From Molanna angustata (lineage: Eukaryota > Arthropoda > Insecta > Trichoptera > Molannidae): a DNA stretch of 64,000 nt. Below the pieces are notes generated by a model that saw only the letters and a list, made by a program, of their open reading frames with translations, was not told the origin of the DNA and ran no database searches. Position numbers and translations under genes: made by a program. The stretch is taken from assembly GCA_963576475.1 (NCBI GenBank), contig OY754981.1:20991683-21055682 (forward strand), written 5' to 3'. This document shows positions 10,571-23,100 of the stretch, in pieces. Every line of letters starts with the position of its first letter. Position 1 is the stretch's first letter.

Positions 10571-11459
10571 GTAAGTAACGTCTTCACTCTGTATTTTGTT
10601 AATTTTGTTGCCAAATAAACATTTTTGTCATTTCACGTAACGTCCGAATATCCTTGACCTCGCCGCTCTGTTTCCCAATGCTGGGCGAGTGTTGTCACTT
10701 TCAACATAGTGTTGATCACCTGTACTTATGTATCATCTATTTGCTCTGCGATCTGTGATAGAATTCCTTCAGGTGATTCTTGTTCCGACGCGACGTGTTA
10801 ACCCATCTGAAGTTTGTTTCAATAATCGAACATCTCACTTGTCTTGTATTTTTTTGTGTATAACCATTTCAATATTGATTTTTATTCACAGGATGTTCTT
10901 TACAGCTTTTATAATCGGGAATGCAGATTACTCATTCTTAGCGACGATCGTACATACATACATAGTTGTTATTCTTAGTTATTTTTATCGCATCTACAGG
11001 AATAATTCGTTATAGTTAATCTATTAGGTGTTATTGATTATGTTATTTCCGTTGGATCATCGAATCTATTTTTTGTAACAATTATAACAAAAGTTACACT
11101 AAATACACACAAGTACTTAATTTTTCAATTTAATTTTAACATGAAATTTGTATAATACCCTCGAATTATTATATTTTTGGTACGTATATATTTTTCACAA
11201 TAAATATATTTTTTTTATTCTTTTACATGTTGCCATTAGTTTCCCTTACTCAACATTTATCACATTGTTGTTTATTAGGTACATATTATTGAAAAAAAAA
11301 TAATTAAAACGTAATGTTCGTAAACATATTATAATTTCAATATGATATTATAGTATAATAAATGTAAATACCTAATTTAGATTAAAAAATAATGATAAAC
11401 GAGCTACATAATATATCCTAGTAATTTTTGGATCTGTTTTCAATAACAAACATATTGTC
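10571..11459. other. Start of lap intron 1
   Basis: No coding sequence or repeat is recognised in this AT-rich stretch. A 95-codon open frame at 10728-11015 shows no recognisable domain. Confidence 0.5.
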
Positions 11460-11560
11460 AAGCCATGGGGTAGGCAGAGAGACAATCATATCTTTACATA
11501 CATTATTTGCTTCGTTTTCATTAATGAATCGCCTTATTCATGCTCTCCTATTATTAAAAA
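11460..11560 (-). mobile_element. Degenerate non-LTR tail, type 1
   Basis: Minus-strand translation (RRFINENEANNVCKDMIVSL) aligns with the tail at 8210-8442 (RRCMNVDEAMNVCQDRKIW). It is decayed and short. Confidence 0.5.
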
Positions 11561-11676
11561 TGGTATAGTTTCTTTAAAATAAAATTATTTATGTTTTTTT
11601 TGGTCGACCTCTGCCTCACGCTACTTCTTACGGTTTCATATATCAGACATATATCCACATCATCAGACGTTCATCG

Positions 11677-12597
11677 TTAATTTCCAGTGTCAATGTTAAA
11701 TTCAAGTGTCAATGTTAAATTCCAGTGTCAATGTTAAATTCCAGTGTCAATGTTTTAAATTCCAGTGTCAATGTTAATTTCCAGTGTCAATGTTAAATTC
11801 AAGTGTCAATGTTAAATTCCAGTGTCAATGTTAAATTCCAGTGTCAATGTTTTAAATTCCAGTGTCAATGTTAATTTCCAGTGTCAATGTTGAATTCCAG
11901 TGTCAATGTTATATTCCAGTGTCAATGTTATATTCCAGTGTCAATGTTAAATTCCAGTGTCAATGTTAATTTCCAGTGTCAATGTTAAATTCCAGTGTCA
12001 ATGTTAATTTCCAGTGTCAATGTTAAATTCCAGTGTCAATGTTAAATTCCAGTGTCAATGTTGAATTCCAGTGTCAATGTTAATTTCCAGTGACAATGTT
12101 AAATTCCAGTGTCAATGTTAAATTCCAGTGACAATGTTAAATTCCAGTGTCAATGTTAAATTCCAGTGTCAATGTTAAATTCCAGTGTCAATGTTAATTT
12201 CCAGTGTCAATGTTAAATTCAAGTGTCAATGTTAAATTCCAGTGTCAATGTTAAATTCCAGTGTCAATGTTTTAAATTCCAGTGTCAATGTTAATTTCCA
12301 GTGTCAATGTTGAATTCCAGTGTCAATGTTATATTCCAGTGTCAATGTTATATTCCAGTGTCAATGTTAAATTCCAGTGTCAATGTTAATTTCCAGTGTC
12401 AATGTTAAATTCCAGTGTCAATGTTAATTTCCAGTGTCAATGTTAAATTCCAGTGTCAATGTTAAATTCCAGTGTCAATGTTGAATTCCAGTGTCAATGT
12501 TAATTTCCAGTGACAATGTTAAATTCCAGTCTCAATGTTAAATTCCAGTGTCAATGTTAAATTCCAGTGTCAATGTTAAATTCCAGTGTCAATGTTA
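11677..12597. repeat. 19-bp minisatellite with 420-bp higher-order repeat
   Basis: About 48 tandem copies of a 19-bp unit, consensus TTAAATTCCAGTGTCAATG. Recurrent variants are ttaatttcc, ttgaattcc, ttatattcc, ttcaag and a 21-bp ttttaaattcc. The variant order at 11761-12180 repeats at 12181-12600 with exactly 420-bp spacing and very few mismatches (22 units, one of 21 bp). There are no unique spacers, so it is not a CRISPR-like array. Confidence 0.95.
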
Positions 12598-14140
12598 TTG
12601 AGACGAAACATATATATTTTTTAATATTAATTTTTCTCAGTTTCATTAATTCCTTCCTTCAATATAGCAATATGTAAGTACAACATAAACCAACTGTCGA
12701 TTTGTTCAAGACAATTTATTTCTTTTAACATATCGACAATGTATCAAGCGAGATTTGTATGCAGAGTCTATATTTTCACGGTTTTACAACATAGAAGTCA
12801 AAAAACACCAACAATTAATTAACTTATAAGGTATTGAAATCCTTATAAAGTTCTGTTCCTGTTCATGATGGATAGTTGTTCTTCAAAATTTCCCCTTTAA
12901 TACGCTTCAGTGAGATTATTTATTATTATGCAAATATTTGTAGGTACATTTTTTTTTCTTACCACCTGTTTTAATTTCAAGTTCATTTGTTTTGTTTTCG
13001 CAAAAAATGAAATCGATTGTTCACAACGTTTTTACAGTATACTTACGGCTTTATAATGTTGTTTGCTCAGGTGGATTAATGATAGCACCGTGGAGCAAAC
13101 ATTAATTTATTTAATTTATTAGGTATGTGGAAAGGAAAAAAATAGTAGTAGGAAGAGGTTAGACTTAAAACGATGAAGGTATGATACTGAAAACAGTATT
13201 ATTATAAGCATTTATTTGAGAATCTATCTTACTAATAATTAATTCTTCGAATCATTGTTTGTTGGACTTATTTATTTGTACCGAGACGATTTAAGCCTTC
13301 AGTTTCAATGATTTAGTATTTCTTCAGTAATTAATAAATAACATACTATTATTTGTACAATGTCTTTAGAAGACGCGCAGGACACAGAGAAAAGTGGTGG
13401 CGAAGAACTAAAAAGACAGGTCCCATCAAATATTTTATTATGAAAACTTGCCATTAATGATGATGTGCCTTTTTAGCAATTAGAAAAAAAAATGTTTGAT
13501 TCCCGGGTTCACTTTTGAAATCTTCAACAGTTAAAAAAATGAGAAGCACTGATCAGATGTCCTTCAAAATCTAATGGAGTCAAAGAGAGTATTAGATATA
13601 CAAATACGCAAAATTTGAAAGGAATCGAATGGGTACTTTAGTTTATAATCGATAAAGTAGAATAAACATGTACATTGTGATGAAAATTTCAGCATACAAT
13701 CTCAGCAAGATACTAGTTGATTATCTGCAATTAAAAATTGCGAATTCATAACAAAAAGGAAGTAATGAATAAGTGATTCTTGAAGTTCAACATGTTAGAA
13801 AATTGCGTCGTGATTCGTACAATTCTAACCAAATTTTGACACGTTTATATCAACTCGCTATGCTGTGTGTCGTTCGGGTGAAATATTTTTATTACCTAAT
13901 ACTTATACATATTTAATTCATTTCCTATATTCAATTGAGTTGAAATTTGGCAAACTTATTTAAAAATCTCATGAATTAGGTAGTAATTAAATTAAATTAT
14001 GTTCAAAATAGGTAGGTACTAATAAATATAAAAATATATAATTTTATTACTTTTAAATAAAAACCCTCTACTTTCTTCACATAATTTGTTTCACCATATG
14101 TTTTTGGAACAGTGGGTTTTTTTTTATTAAAATTTATATC
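12598..14140. other. Intronic stretch with blocks of a dispersed repeat
   Basis: Two blocks recur at 36.1-37.0 kb: block A at 12710-12800 ('taacatatcgacaa.gtatc', 'gtctatatttt') and block B at 13430-13580 ('ttttattatgaaaacttg', 'gatgtgcctttttacc/agcaatt', 'cttcaaaatcta'). Nothing coding is seen. Confidence 0.5.
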
Positions 14141-14144
14141 AAAC

Positions 14145-14345
14145 TAGCAAATCCCGGCAGACATCGTCCTGCCTCTCTTTTATTCCAACACAAAACATAT
14201 CTTTTTTCAAAAAATGAGTGAGACATCGAATAAATAAATAAATTATAATGCAATAACCTTTTCCGGTGTGCGCTGATCAAGTCCCCAAGGTTTCATCGCA
14301 ATCGGATGAATGTTTCATCGGCTACATACACACAACAAACAAAAA
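14145..14345. repeat. Dispersed repeat ('actagcaaatcccggcagac')
   Basis: It begins with 'aactagcaaatcccggcaga' and ends with 'ggtttcatcgcaatcggatg', a layout familiar from high-copy insect repeats. The same start and end motifs bracket the arrays at 17.1-19.5 kb. Confidence 0.5.
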
Positions 14346-15102
14346 TATATACCAACATCCATTTATATTTATAGATAATGGATGTCACAAAGTTGAAACG
14401 TTCACATTTGATTGTTTTTAAATATTATTTCAATATAATTTTTTTACTTCATATCGAGGTGTGTCTGCCAGTTTTACGTGCAAATGTAATTAGGTATGTA
14501 TTTTGAAAGGAATGAAAAGGTAACGGACTAAGAGGTGAATGTCCGATTTTACCAGTTGAGTGTTGTGAGGTCATTATTGGATCGCTAAAAGGTAATTTCG
14601 CTTATTATTCGCCGGTTTTTTTCCTATGTGCGAAAATCGCGGTGCCTAAATATATATATATACTTAGCTGGAAGATTATTTTTATACGTTTTCGTCTTAT
14701 TACTTAATTAATTCTATATCGTGTACATTGTACATTATACATAAGTACACTAAATAACATCTACAGTAGTTTTGAATTTGTTTTGACTTGAAATCTTTTT
14801 ATCTACATATTTTTAGTTTGCATATTACATTTTAATATATTTTCAGGGAGTACTTAGGGGTGGGAAAATTGAATAACTAATTAATAAAATAAATGAAGTA
14901 AGTAGGTAATTATTAATTTTTCTAGGAATACTTATAAAGAAAAATTAATTCATTTAATCATACTATTAAGGCATATCCCACGATGTGGGGTAACCGGCGA
15001 CGCAAAAAATACGAAAATGTATTATTTGGATTAATGTGTTTTCTAATTATACTTTTTAATACTTTTATTTTAAATTTGAAGTTTTAATCTTATAAATTGA
15101 GA

Positions 15103-15275
15103 TGGGTGGTGGCAGAGCGGTTAGCGCGCTGGGCTAGCAACCCAGAGGTCGCGAGTTCGAATCCTGCCACGACCGATTTCCATTCACCTATAGTACAAGC
15201 ATTTATGCTTAGTTTAGGGAATGTATAAGGATGTATATGTACTTGTTATACAAGAACATAATCATTCTTTTTAAA
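15103..15275 (+). mobile_element. tRNA-derived SINE, family A
   Basis: This is the best-preserved tRNA-like head in the window (ggtggcagagcggttagcgc, anticodon-like loop ctagcaa, gagttcgaatcctgccac). It is followed by the family A body and an A-rich tail. The shared body rules out a free-standing tRNA gene. Confidence 0.8.
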
Positions 15276-15496
15276 AAAAAAAATTATAATTGATATTATT
15301 ATGTTTGTTGTAGTTGTATTTTAAATTGGATGTTTTAATCTTTTGTATACTTGTTGGTTTTTTTAAATAGGCTTTCAAGCCTATGTAAATGTGAAATAAA
15401 TAAATAAATAAAAAAGAAATAAAAGTATGAGATGATTGGTTCCTTTACAAACACAAGCGGTACCTAAAGCATAATCAATTCTTTAAATAAAATTGA

Positions 15497-15990
15497 GGTC
15501 AGTCATCATCATCAGCAATGGCGCTACAGCCCGGTGTGGGCCTTGGCCTCCTCAAGAAACTGCCTCCATCCCGCCCTGTCGACAGTAAATCTTCTCCAAT
15601 TTGTCTGTCCGATCCACAGTCCGATCGCTCTTATATTTCTCTCGATGTCGTCCAGCCATCTCATCCTAGGTCTCCCTCTGCTTCTTCTTCCTTCAGGACA
15701 GGTGTCCAATACTTTCTTTGGGACCCGGCTATCCTCCATTCTACAAACGTGTTCGAGCCAACGTAGACGTTGTATTTTGATGTATTGGACAACGTTTGGT
15801 TCGCCATACATTATTTCTAGCTCATGGTTAACCATGGATCCTCCAAGATCCTCCTTCACAGGTAGGGCCAAATATTTTGCAATGCATTTTCGTCCTTAGT
15901 CAATGTCCAACATTCTGATGCACGTGTCATGACCGGTCTAAGAAGAGTTTTGTAAATGGGGTTAGTCAGGTTCGTGAATAATATACATGT
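15497..15990 (-). mobile_element. 5'-truncated non-LTR retrotransposon tail, type 2
   Basis: The minus strand encodes a C-terminal polymerase segment (LRWLEHVCRMEDSRVPKKVL, RGRPRMRWLDDIERNIRAIG, then WRQFLEEAKAHTGL). In another frame upstream it has a decayed L-RPVMTRASECWTLTKDE block. A (TGA)n-type tail lies at its 3' end near 15500. It is frameshifted and non-functional. Confidence 0.75.
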
Positions 15991-17106
15991 ATTTTATTGA
16001 AACTGACTCTGCCAAAAAGTATGGTCCACTCCCCGAATAAGTACCGGCTTCCCATCAGCGCTGCTATGAACCGGTGTATGTGGCAGTTAAATTATACAAC
16101 CTGTATTGGTCCAATTGTATTCGCGGAAGGTAAACAGCTCTCTTGTATTATTACACATTCTGTATGTCTGCATACATCCACGTTATGTAGGTCAGCGGTC
16201 GTCAAACTTTGGGCCCATCTTTTTAAAAGCGTTGACAAAATGTTTTTTTTTATATTGAATATATTTCTCCATTACGTATATCTTGCGTATGGAGAAACCT
16301 GTAAGAGGCTGAGGAGAATAAGAGGAAGAATATATACCTACTTAGAGGATGAGTTTTAAAAAGTACTTTTTTCTTCTTGAAGAGTTGACAATCCCCGAAT
16401 GCATTTTTATGAATTACATTTCTATTGTGTAGGTGCATTTATTAAGCTAAAAAATAAACTCATTTCCAGGACATTTTGTAAGTTTTGACAGATGAAATGG
16501 TACAGAAGAAATATAAATAGTGATGCACTGAAAAAAAATTATGTCAAAATTAACCGAACTATTGTGACTACAAAACAATTCGTTTTGTGCTACTAAATAT
16601 TTTGTGTGTTTAACCAAACAATACAGTCATAAACAGATATACTTACTTTTATTACTAATAACAATTTTTTGGCTAAAAACGTAGGTAGCTAGTTCGGTGG
16701 TCACAATTATTTTTTTCAGTGTGTACCTATATTGAAACCTAATTAGTTGTAATTTGATCCATTCTACACATACGATTATTAATTAATTTGAAATAATTGT
16801 TTGGACTGGGCTGTACAGATTATACCAATTTTCATAGTACCTACGCCATATTATACATAAGTAAACATGACGAAACTCATAGTATGTACTCACTACATGA
16901 TACCTGTTGAGAAATTTATCAAATATTTACTTCAAAACTGTGACTCTCCTAGTGAATCCACCTAGTTAATCAAATTTAGGTAATTAATTGTAACAAAATT
17001 AAAAAAAAAATGTATCTACCTATATATATATATATTTTTTTAATTTTGAGAAAATGGGTGAAATGCAAATTATTTTTTAACAATCTTTCGAGTGATTTTT
17101 ATTCCT
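15991..17106. other. Intronic stretch, little structure
   Basis: Apart from the MITE at 16526, I see no feature. Open frames here (for example 15997-16359) have no recognisable domain. Confidence 0.4.
16526..16721. mobile_element. Small MITE with CACTGAAAAAAA ends
   Basis: The ends are inverted copies starting CACTGAAAAAAA, with further paired blocks (accgaacta and attgtgac on both sides). About 196 bp. No transposase and no certain TSD, so the superfamily is not assigned. Confidence 0.55.
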
Positions 17107-17889
17107 GACTAGCTTTTATGTCCCGCCGTTGGCCAAGAATGTAATATTGTGAAGGAAAAAGCAATCGTTTTTATAATATTGTCACCCAATTATTTTGCAA
17201 AATCGGACTATGAAAAGTGGTTTGAAATATGATTGAATTTGATTGTAAAATGTTCAAGTGATGGCCACAACCCATTATTTTTTAAGTGTGAATGAAGTAT
17301 AATATACAAAATTTCTGCAAGCATGGACTATGCGAAATGGTTTTAAATATGACTGTTTATCAACGTTGTAAAGAGATTGGTTTGGCCACAACCCCCATTT
17401 TTAAATATTATCATCGAAATAAATTTTAATATGTACCTATTGAAAATTTAGTAATTTTGGATGTTGGGATGTGGTTAAAATTTGATTAAACAAATGTACT
17501 GAAAAGATCTAGTGTTGGTCACATCATAATATTCCTTTTTATATTTTTGCATCGAGTGTGCATTATATTTTAGCACAATAAGACTAATAGACTTAAAATT
17601 GACACAAAAGTCTACATTAACGAAGAAGAAGAAGACTTAAACTATGGTAAGTAGTTTTTAATTTGAAAATAAACGTTGTGAAGAGTTCAGTAATGACCAC
17701 AACCCCCATTCTTTAAATATTGTCAACTAAATCAAATGCGTAGGTGTTGAAAATTATTCAAAATAGGATGATATAAATGGTTTAAATTTGATTAAACAAA
17801 AGTATTGAAAAGATTCTAGTGCAGGTTACATCGTCACATCCCACAATCCATTCGTTTTTACATATGTATTTTCATCAAGTATGCATATC

Positions 17890-18690
17890 GTTAAATGTTT
17901 CTGCACAATAGACTATTAGACTTAAAAGTAACCCAAAAGTCTAAATAAAAAATAGAAGAATAAGTATAACTATAAGAAATAGTTTGTATAAAAAACTATC
18001 CCAATTGTCTACGTAAAATAAGTTAAAATACATAAAATAGAAAAATAAGACTATTGGAAATAGATTGTATGAAAACAAACCAAAAGGTCTTCATAAAAGA
18101 AGAATAACATTAATCTATAGAAAATAGTTTGTATAAAATTCACCCAAGTTCTACATAAAATAAGAAAACGAAGAAAAAGACTAAAGGAATTAATTTGTGT
18201 AAAAACTGACTACATAAGTAAGATCTACATAAAAAAAAGATGAATTAGACAATAGGAAATAGTATGTATAAAAGCTCACCCAAAGGTCTACAAAAAAGAA
18301 GAAGAAGAAGAATTAGACTATTGGAAAAAGTTTGTATAAAAACTGACCAAAGGTCTACATAAAAGAAGATGAATTAGACTATAGGAAAAAGTTAATATAA
18401 AAACTGATTCAAAGGTCTATATTAAAGAATAATAATTAAACTATAAAAAAAGTTTGTATAAAAACTGACCTTTGATCTACATAAAAGAAAAAGAAATTAA
18501 TAAGACTGGAAATAGTTTGTATTAAAACTCTCCCAAAAGTCTACGTAAATGAAGAAGAAGAATAATTAGACTATAGGAAATAATTTTTATAAAAACTGAC
18601 CCAAATGTATACATAAAAGAAGAAGAAGATGAATTAGACTATAGGAAATAGTTTGTATAAAAACTGTCCTAAAGGTCTACATAAAATTAA
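17890..18690. repeat. Tandem array 1, about 65-bp units
   Basis: About twelve diverged units contain 'gactataggaaatagtttgt', 'aaaactgacccaaaggtcta', 'cataaaagaagaagaag'. Unit lengths vary through (GAA) expansion. Confidence 0.8.
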
Positions 18691-18839
18691 GAAGAAAAAG
18701 AAAAAGACCCGTCGCTTCAGACCCGTCGCTTCAGACCCTTCAGTACCTCCCGTCCCTTCAGGCCCTTCAGTACCTCCCGTCCCTTCAATCCCTCATTACG
18801 TCCTTTCCCTTCATTACATCCCGTCCCTTCAGTCGGTTA

Positions 18840-19470
18840 AGAAAAGTTTAAATCCAGAAACCATCCTGGAAGAACCGCGAAGAGATGAAAGGACCTTCTT
18901 TTCCCAGGATACTCCACCTTCATAGGTAAAATGACTAAATACACGAAGAAGAAGAAGAAAAAAGTTCAAATCCAGATACCTGCGAAGATATGGAAGGAAA
19001 ATTGGACCTTCTTCTCCCAGGATAGTCCACCTTCATAGGTAAAATGACTAAATAGACGATGAAGAAGAAGAAGAAAATAGTTTAAATCAAGAAACCTGCG
19101 AAGAGATGGAAGAAAAATTGGACCTTCATCTCCCAGGATAGTTCATCTTCATAGGTAAGATGACCAAATACACGATGAAGAAAAAAAGAAAAAAGTTTAA
19201 ACCCAGAAACCTGTGAAGAGATGGTCGGAAAATGGGACCTTCTTCTCCCAGGATAGTCCACCTTCATAGGTAAAATAACCAAATACACGATGAAGAAGAA
19301 GAAAAAAAAATTAAAATCCACAAACCGTCCTGGAAGACCTGCGAAGAGATGGAGGGACAGTCGGACCTTCTTTTCCCAGGATACTCCCCCTTCATAGGTG
19401 AAATGACCAAATATACGAAGAAGAAGAAGAATAAGAAAAAAGTTTAAATCCAGAAACCATCCCGGGCACA
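18840..19470. repeat. Tandem array 2, about 118-bp units
   Basis: Six units start near 18841, 18960, 19078, 19193, 19308 and 19437. Each has 'gtttaaatccagaaacc', 'tgcgaagagatgga', 'ggaccttcttctcccaggat' and 'ccaccttcataggtaaaatg'. Apparent open frames on both strands are produced by the repeat. Confidence 0.85.
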
Positions 19471-19540
19471 CGCTCGACAATTCACCAAAGTTTCATTGTA
19501 ATCGGACAAACGGTTTAGGAGCACATCCCATACAATTTTC

Positions 19541-20032
19541 TGATAGGAAATCAGTATATTGTTGTGTGATTTGTAAGTAAGTAAATAGTAATAGGTACCT
19601 AGGTACCTACCTATAACAATGTTCTAAATAAATTCGATTCATAACAAATTTTATTTGAATATCAGAATCTTTCCGTTACCATAGTAACCATTCCAATACG
19701 TTTAAAATATCAAATAGTTTGAGACTTTTTTGAATATGTAGGTACCTACATTGGTTTGTTCGATGCCATAAAAATGAAAATTGTCAGAAAAATCAAATAT
19801 TATTTACAAATTATGCAATTTTATTATGCCTATATCTTTACTAATAATAAGCACATTTTTACAATATATGTCTTAAAACTTGCTGTAATGTCTTGTGTTT
19901 CATTTTATTATTTCATAATTACATTTATTTCAAAGGTTTATTATTTTCAAGAACATATTCATTCGGTAGGAAAATGAAATATTTTATGAAAAGATATTAA
20001 AATGGCGGCGTTTATGTACAAAACGCTTACTT
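19541..20032. other. Intronic stretch without recognised features
   Basis: AT-rich with a short GTACCTACCTA-like repeat near 19595. Nothing coding is recognised. Confidence 0.4.
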
Positions 20033-20146
20033 TAAAAATAAGTTTTTTTTTTTTCTCTTAAGGCTTTTCACCCATAAAAGGATGTTGCAGCCGTTATTAA
20101 TCAGAAACATTAGTTAACAAAGATTAAGTCAATAAAAGAAAAAGAA

Positions 20147-23100
20147 TTAAATAATAGTCAGATTTTTTATAATCGATTTAAATATTAAACCATGAACTTG
20201 AGGAGAGTTCAGCCCAAGAAGGTAAACTGTGGAAACAGGGTATTGGACATTCTCAAACCTAAAATAAATGTCTAGCGCATCCCTGATTGGACAACCAAAC
20301 AGAACGTGATCCGGAGTTTCCTCATCCCATCCACATTCGCAGAACGGGGACTCCACCAATCCGAGACGGAACAGATGGCTATCCAATCGCATATGACCAA
20401 AGCGCAGTCTAGAAATATAAACAATGTGATGCCTAGATAACCTCTTTCGGTGGAACCAAGGACGCGAGGGGATGGAACTCTGCACTTTTTTATAATGGTA
20501 ACCTTTGGGGCTATTTTGCCATTGCGAACACCAGTCTTTCACCCTGTCACGTTCTAAAACACTCAGCAGATCACACTCAGGAACAACGAAATTGTTCGGA
20601 AGATTACCCTGGAGGGCGGCCTGTTTGGCCAATGCATCCGCTCTCTCATTACCATAAATGCCGCTATGTGCCGGGATCCATGCGATTACCACGTCTTTAT
20701 TTTCTTCTTGTAATTCGTATAGCAATAGACGAATGTCAATTATAAGTTGATTGCGCGAAAAAATGGAATAAGGGGAGGACAAACATTTTACTAAGGAAAG
20801 TGAGTCAGAAAAGATGATAATATTTTGTTTTGACAGCGATACGCATTCGCGTAAGACCTTTAATGCAAAGCATTCAGCGGTATACACTGAAGCCTCAGAT
20901 GGTAATTTGAACCCGGCCTCTATGTTCAATTTAGGGATTGCAAAAGCAGATCCAACGAATTCGCCAGTAGTTAATTTAGATCCATCCGTGTATATTCTTA
21001 GATAAGTCGGCCATTTTTCATTTACACAAGAAATAAACTTTTGATTAAAATCATTAAAGCAATGTTCGGATTTCTTGGTTAAACCAATATTTTGTATGAC
21101 ATTAGGAATCGTTTGTAAGACTTTAAGAGGCAAATTGAAAACTGAAGAGGGAAAGGGATATTTTGATCCTTTGTATGTGTCATTAATAGAAGAATAAGCT
21201 GTACACAGCAGAGGGATGTGTTTTTTGAGCCAATATCTGTTGGACTGGTAGGACTGATTCAGTTTAACGATATTATCGAAAAGTGGATGTTCAGAATAAC
21301 TAATGCGTTTGAGAATGAACCTTTCTGCCAGGTAGAGTCGCCTTATAACCAGCGGCATCTCCGAACATTCCACTTGAAGAGCGTTTATAGGCGTAGACTG
21401 CATAGCACCCATTATAAGTCTAAGACACCTAGACTGAACTCTCTCAAGCCTAGTTTCTAGATGGATTGGAAGAGAATTTAACAAAAAGCATGCATAGTCG
21501 AGGTGGGAACGAATCAACGCATTGTACATGTTTCTCATAGTGGAAGGGTGAGATCCCCATGAAACTCCAGCCACTGCTCGTAGGATGTTTGTATTACGTT
21601 CGCATTTAGCTGTTATTTTATCAACAAAAGAGTTTCATGCCAACTTCCTATCGAAAACAACTCCCAAAAATTTGGTTTCGTCAACCTGAGGAATGTCAAT
21701 ATCGTTAAGACGTATTAAAACTTCAGGGTTTCTATGCTTTCTGGAGAAAACCATAATCTTTGATTTTACAGGAGATAATTGGAGAGAGTGAGAAAGCAAC
21801 CAGGTATTTAATCTAGAAAGGGAGTCGGACAGAATGTTTACAGCTCGATCAATGTTCCTATGAACAGTGTACAAGGCTATATCGTCTGCATACTGTAATA
21901 TTTTGCAATCGCTAGGGATAGCAGACCGTATGTTATATAAGTACGCATTGAATAGAAGGGGAGACAAAACAGAACCCTGCGGAAGACCCCTCCACACAGA
22001 TCTAACAATTACCCCATCGTCACTCTCAATAACTATTCTCCTTTCAATGAACATGTTGAATATCAATCTAGCTAAAGGGTCAGGAATGTTCAACTGAATC
22101 AGCTTAATGTAGAGTGTATGAAGACATACGTTGTCGTAGGCTGCGTCAATGTCTAAAAAAGCGGCCACGAGGAACTCTTTGTTAGAAAAAGCCAGCTGTA
22201 TGTCCGTAACAAGAGTACATAGACTATCCATACATCCGAGTGACCTTCTAAACCCGAACTGGCTACTTGATAAATGACGACTGTTTTCCAGGAACCATTC
22301 TATTCGTATCTTAATAAGGTGTTCAAGCAATTTTAATATACAAGAAGACAAGGCAATAGGACGGTATGATGACCCCAGGGTCAGATCCCTACCCGGTTTC
22401 GGAATTGGGATCACCAACTGGTGTTTCCATTCCACAGGGACAGAGCTTTTGTGCAAAATTTGGTTGAAAATGTCTAAAAGGAAAAGAAGAAATGGATCCG
22501 GAAGTTTCCTCAGCACCGAGTAAGGGATCTTATCCAGACCTGGGGACGAGTTTTTGGTCTTTATTAACGATATTTTCAGTTCATCTAAGGAAAACGGCCA
22601 GACTAAACATGAGCCGGTGTTAACTGTTGCAGATTGTCCGTGCAATGTAATTTGAGTTATATTGGGAACATATGAGGGAGCTAAAGACTTAACAAAGTTG
22701 GGGAGCCATAATTTGGTATACTACAATCTACGAGGAGGAACCATCGAGCCCCTAAAGCGTTTAATCATGTCCCAAACATATGACGGTGGGGAGTTGGGAG
22801 ACAGTGACGAACAAAATCCAGACCAACCATTACGCTTTTTCTGTCTAAGTGCCTTTTTTGTTTTTGCTTGAAGGGCCTTAGCAGACAAAAAATTTTCCAT
22901 AGACATGTCGTTTTTATATTTGAGCATGGCTTTTTTACGCTCCTCAACCAGTATATCGCACTCCTCATCCCACCATGGAGTATATCTCCTAGGCCTTCTA
23001 CCACCCTTCTTTTTCGGTATGGATTCATCTGTTGCATCTTTTAGAATTTGGAAGAAGTTATTGTAGTTATTTTGGACGGTTGTATTACTATCGAATGGAT

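Larger units (their letters stand above)
17107..19540. repeat. Composite repeat block holding two tandem arrays
   Basis: The left edge (gactagcttttatgtcccgc) and right edge (gtttcattgtaatcggacaa) match the two ends of the dispersed repeat at 14145. Between them are imperfect units of about 130 bp with 'ggccacaaccc' (17.2-17.7 kb), array 1 and array 2 (listed separately). A short C-rich array of 'cccgtcccttcag' lies at 18700-18835. Confidence 0.65.

Noticed and set aside
11677..12597. CRISPR-like regular array
   Set aside because: Units abut directly with no unique spacers, and the genome is eukaryotic.
15104..15175. Possible genuine tRNA gene
   Set aside because: The same head is followed by the same non-tRNA body at 3615 and 6035, and the anticodon-like loop differs between copies, so it is a SINE.
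19082..19480. 132-codon minus-strand open frame
   Set aside because: Produced by the 118-bp tandem array.
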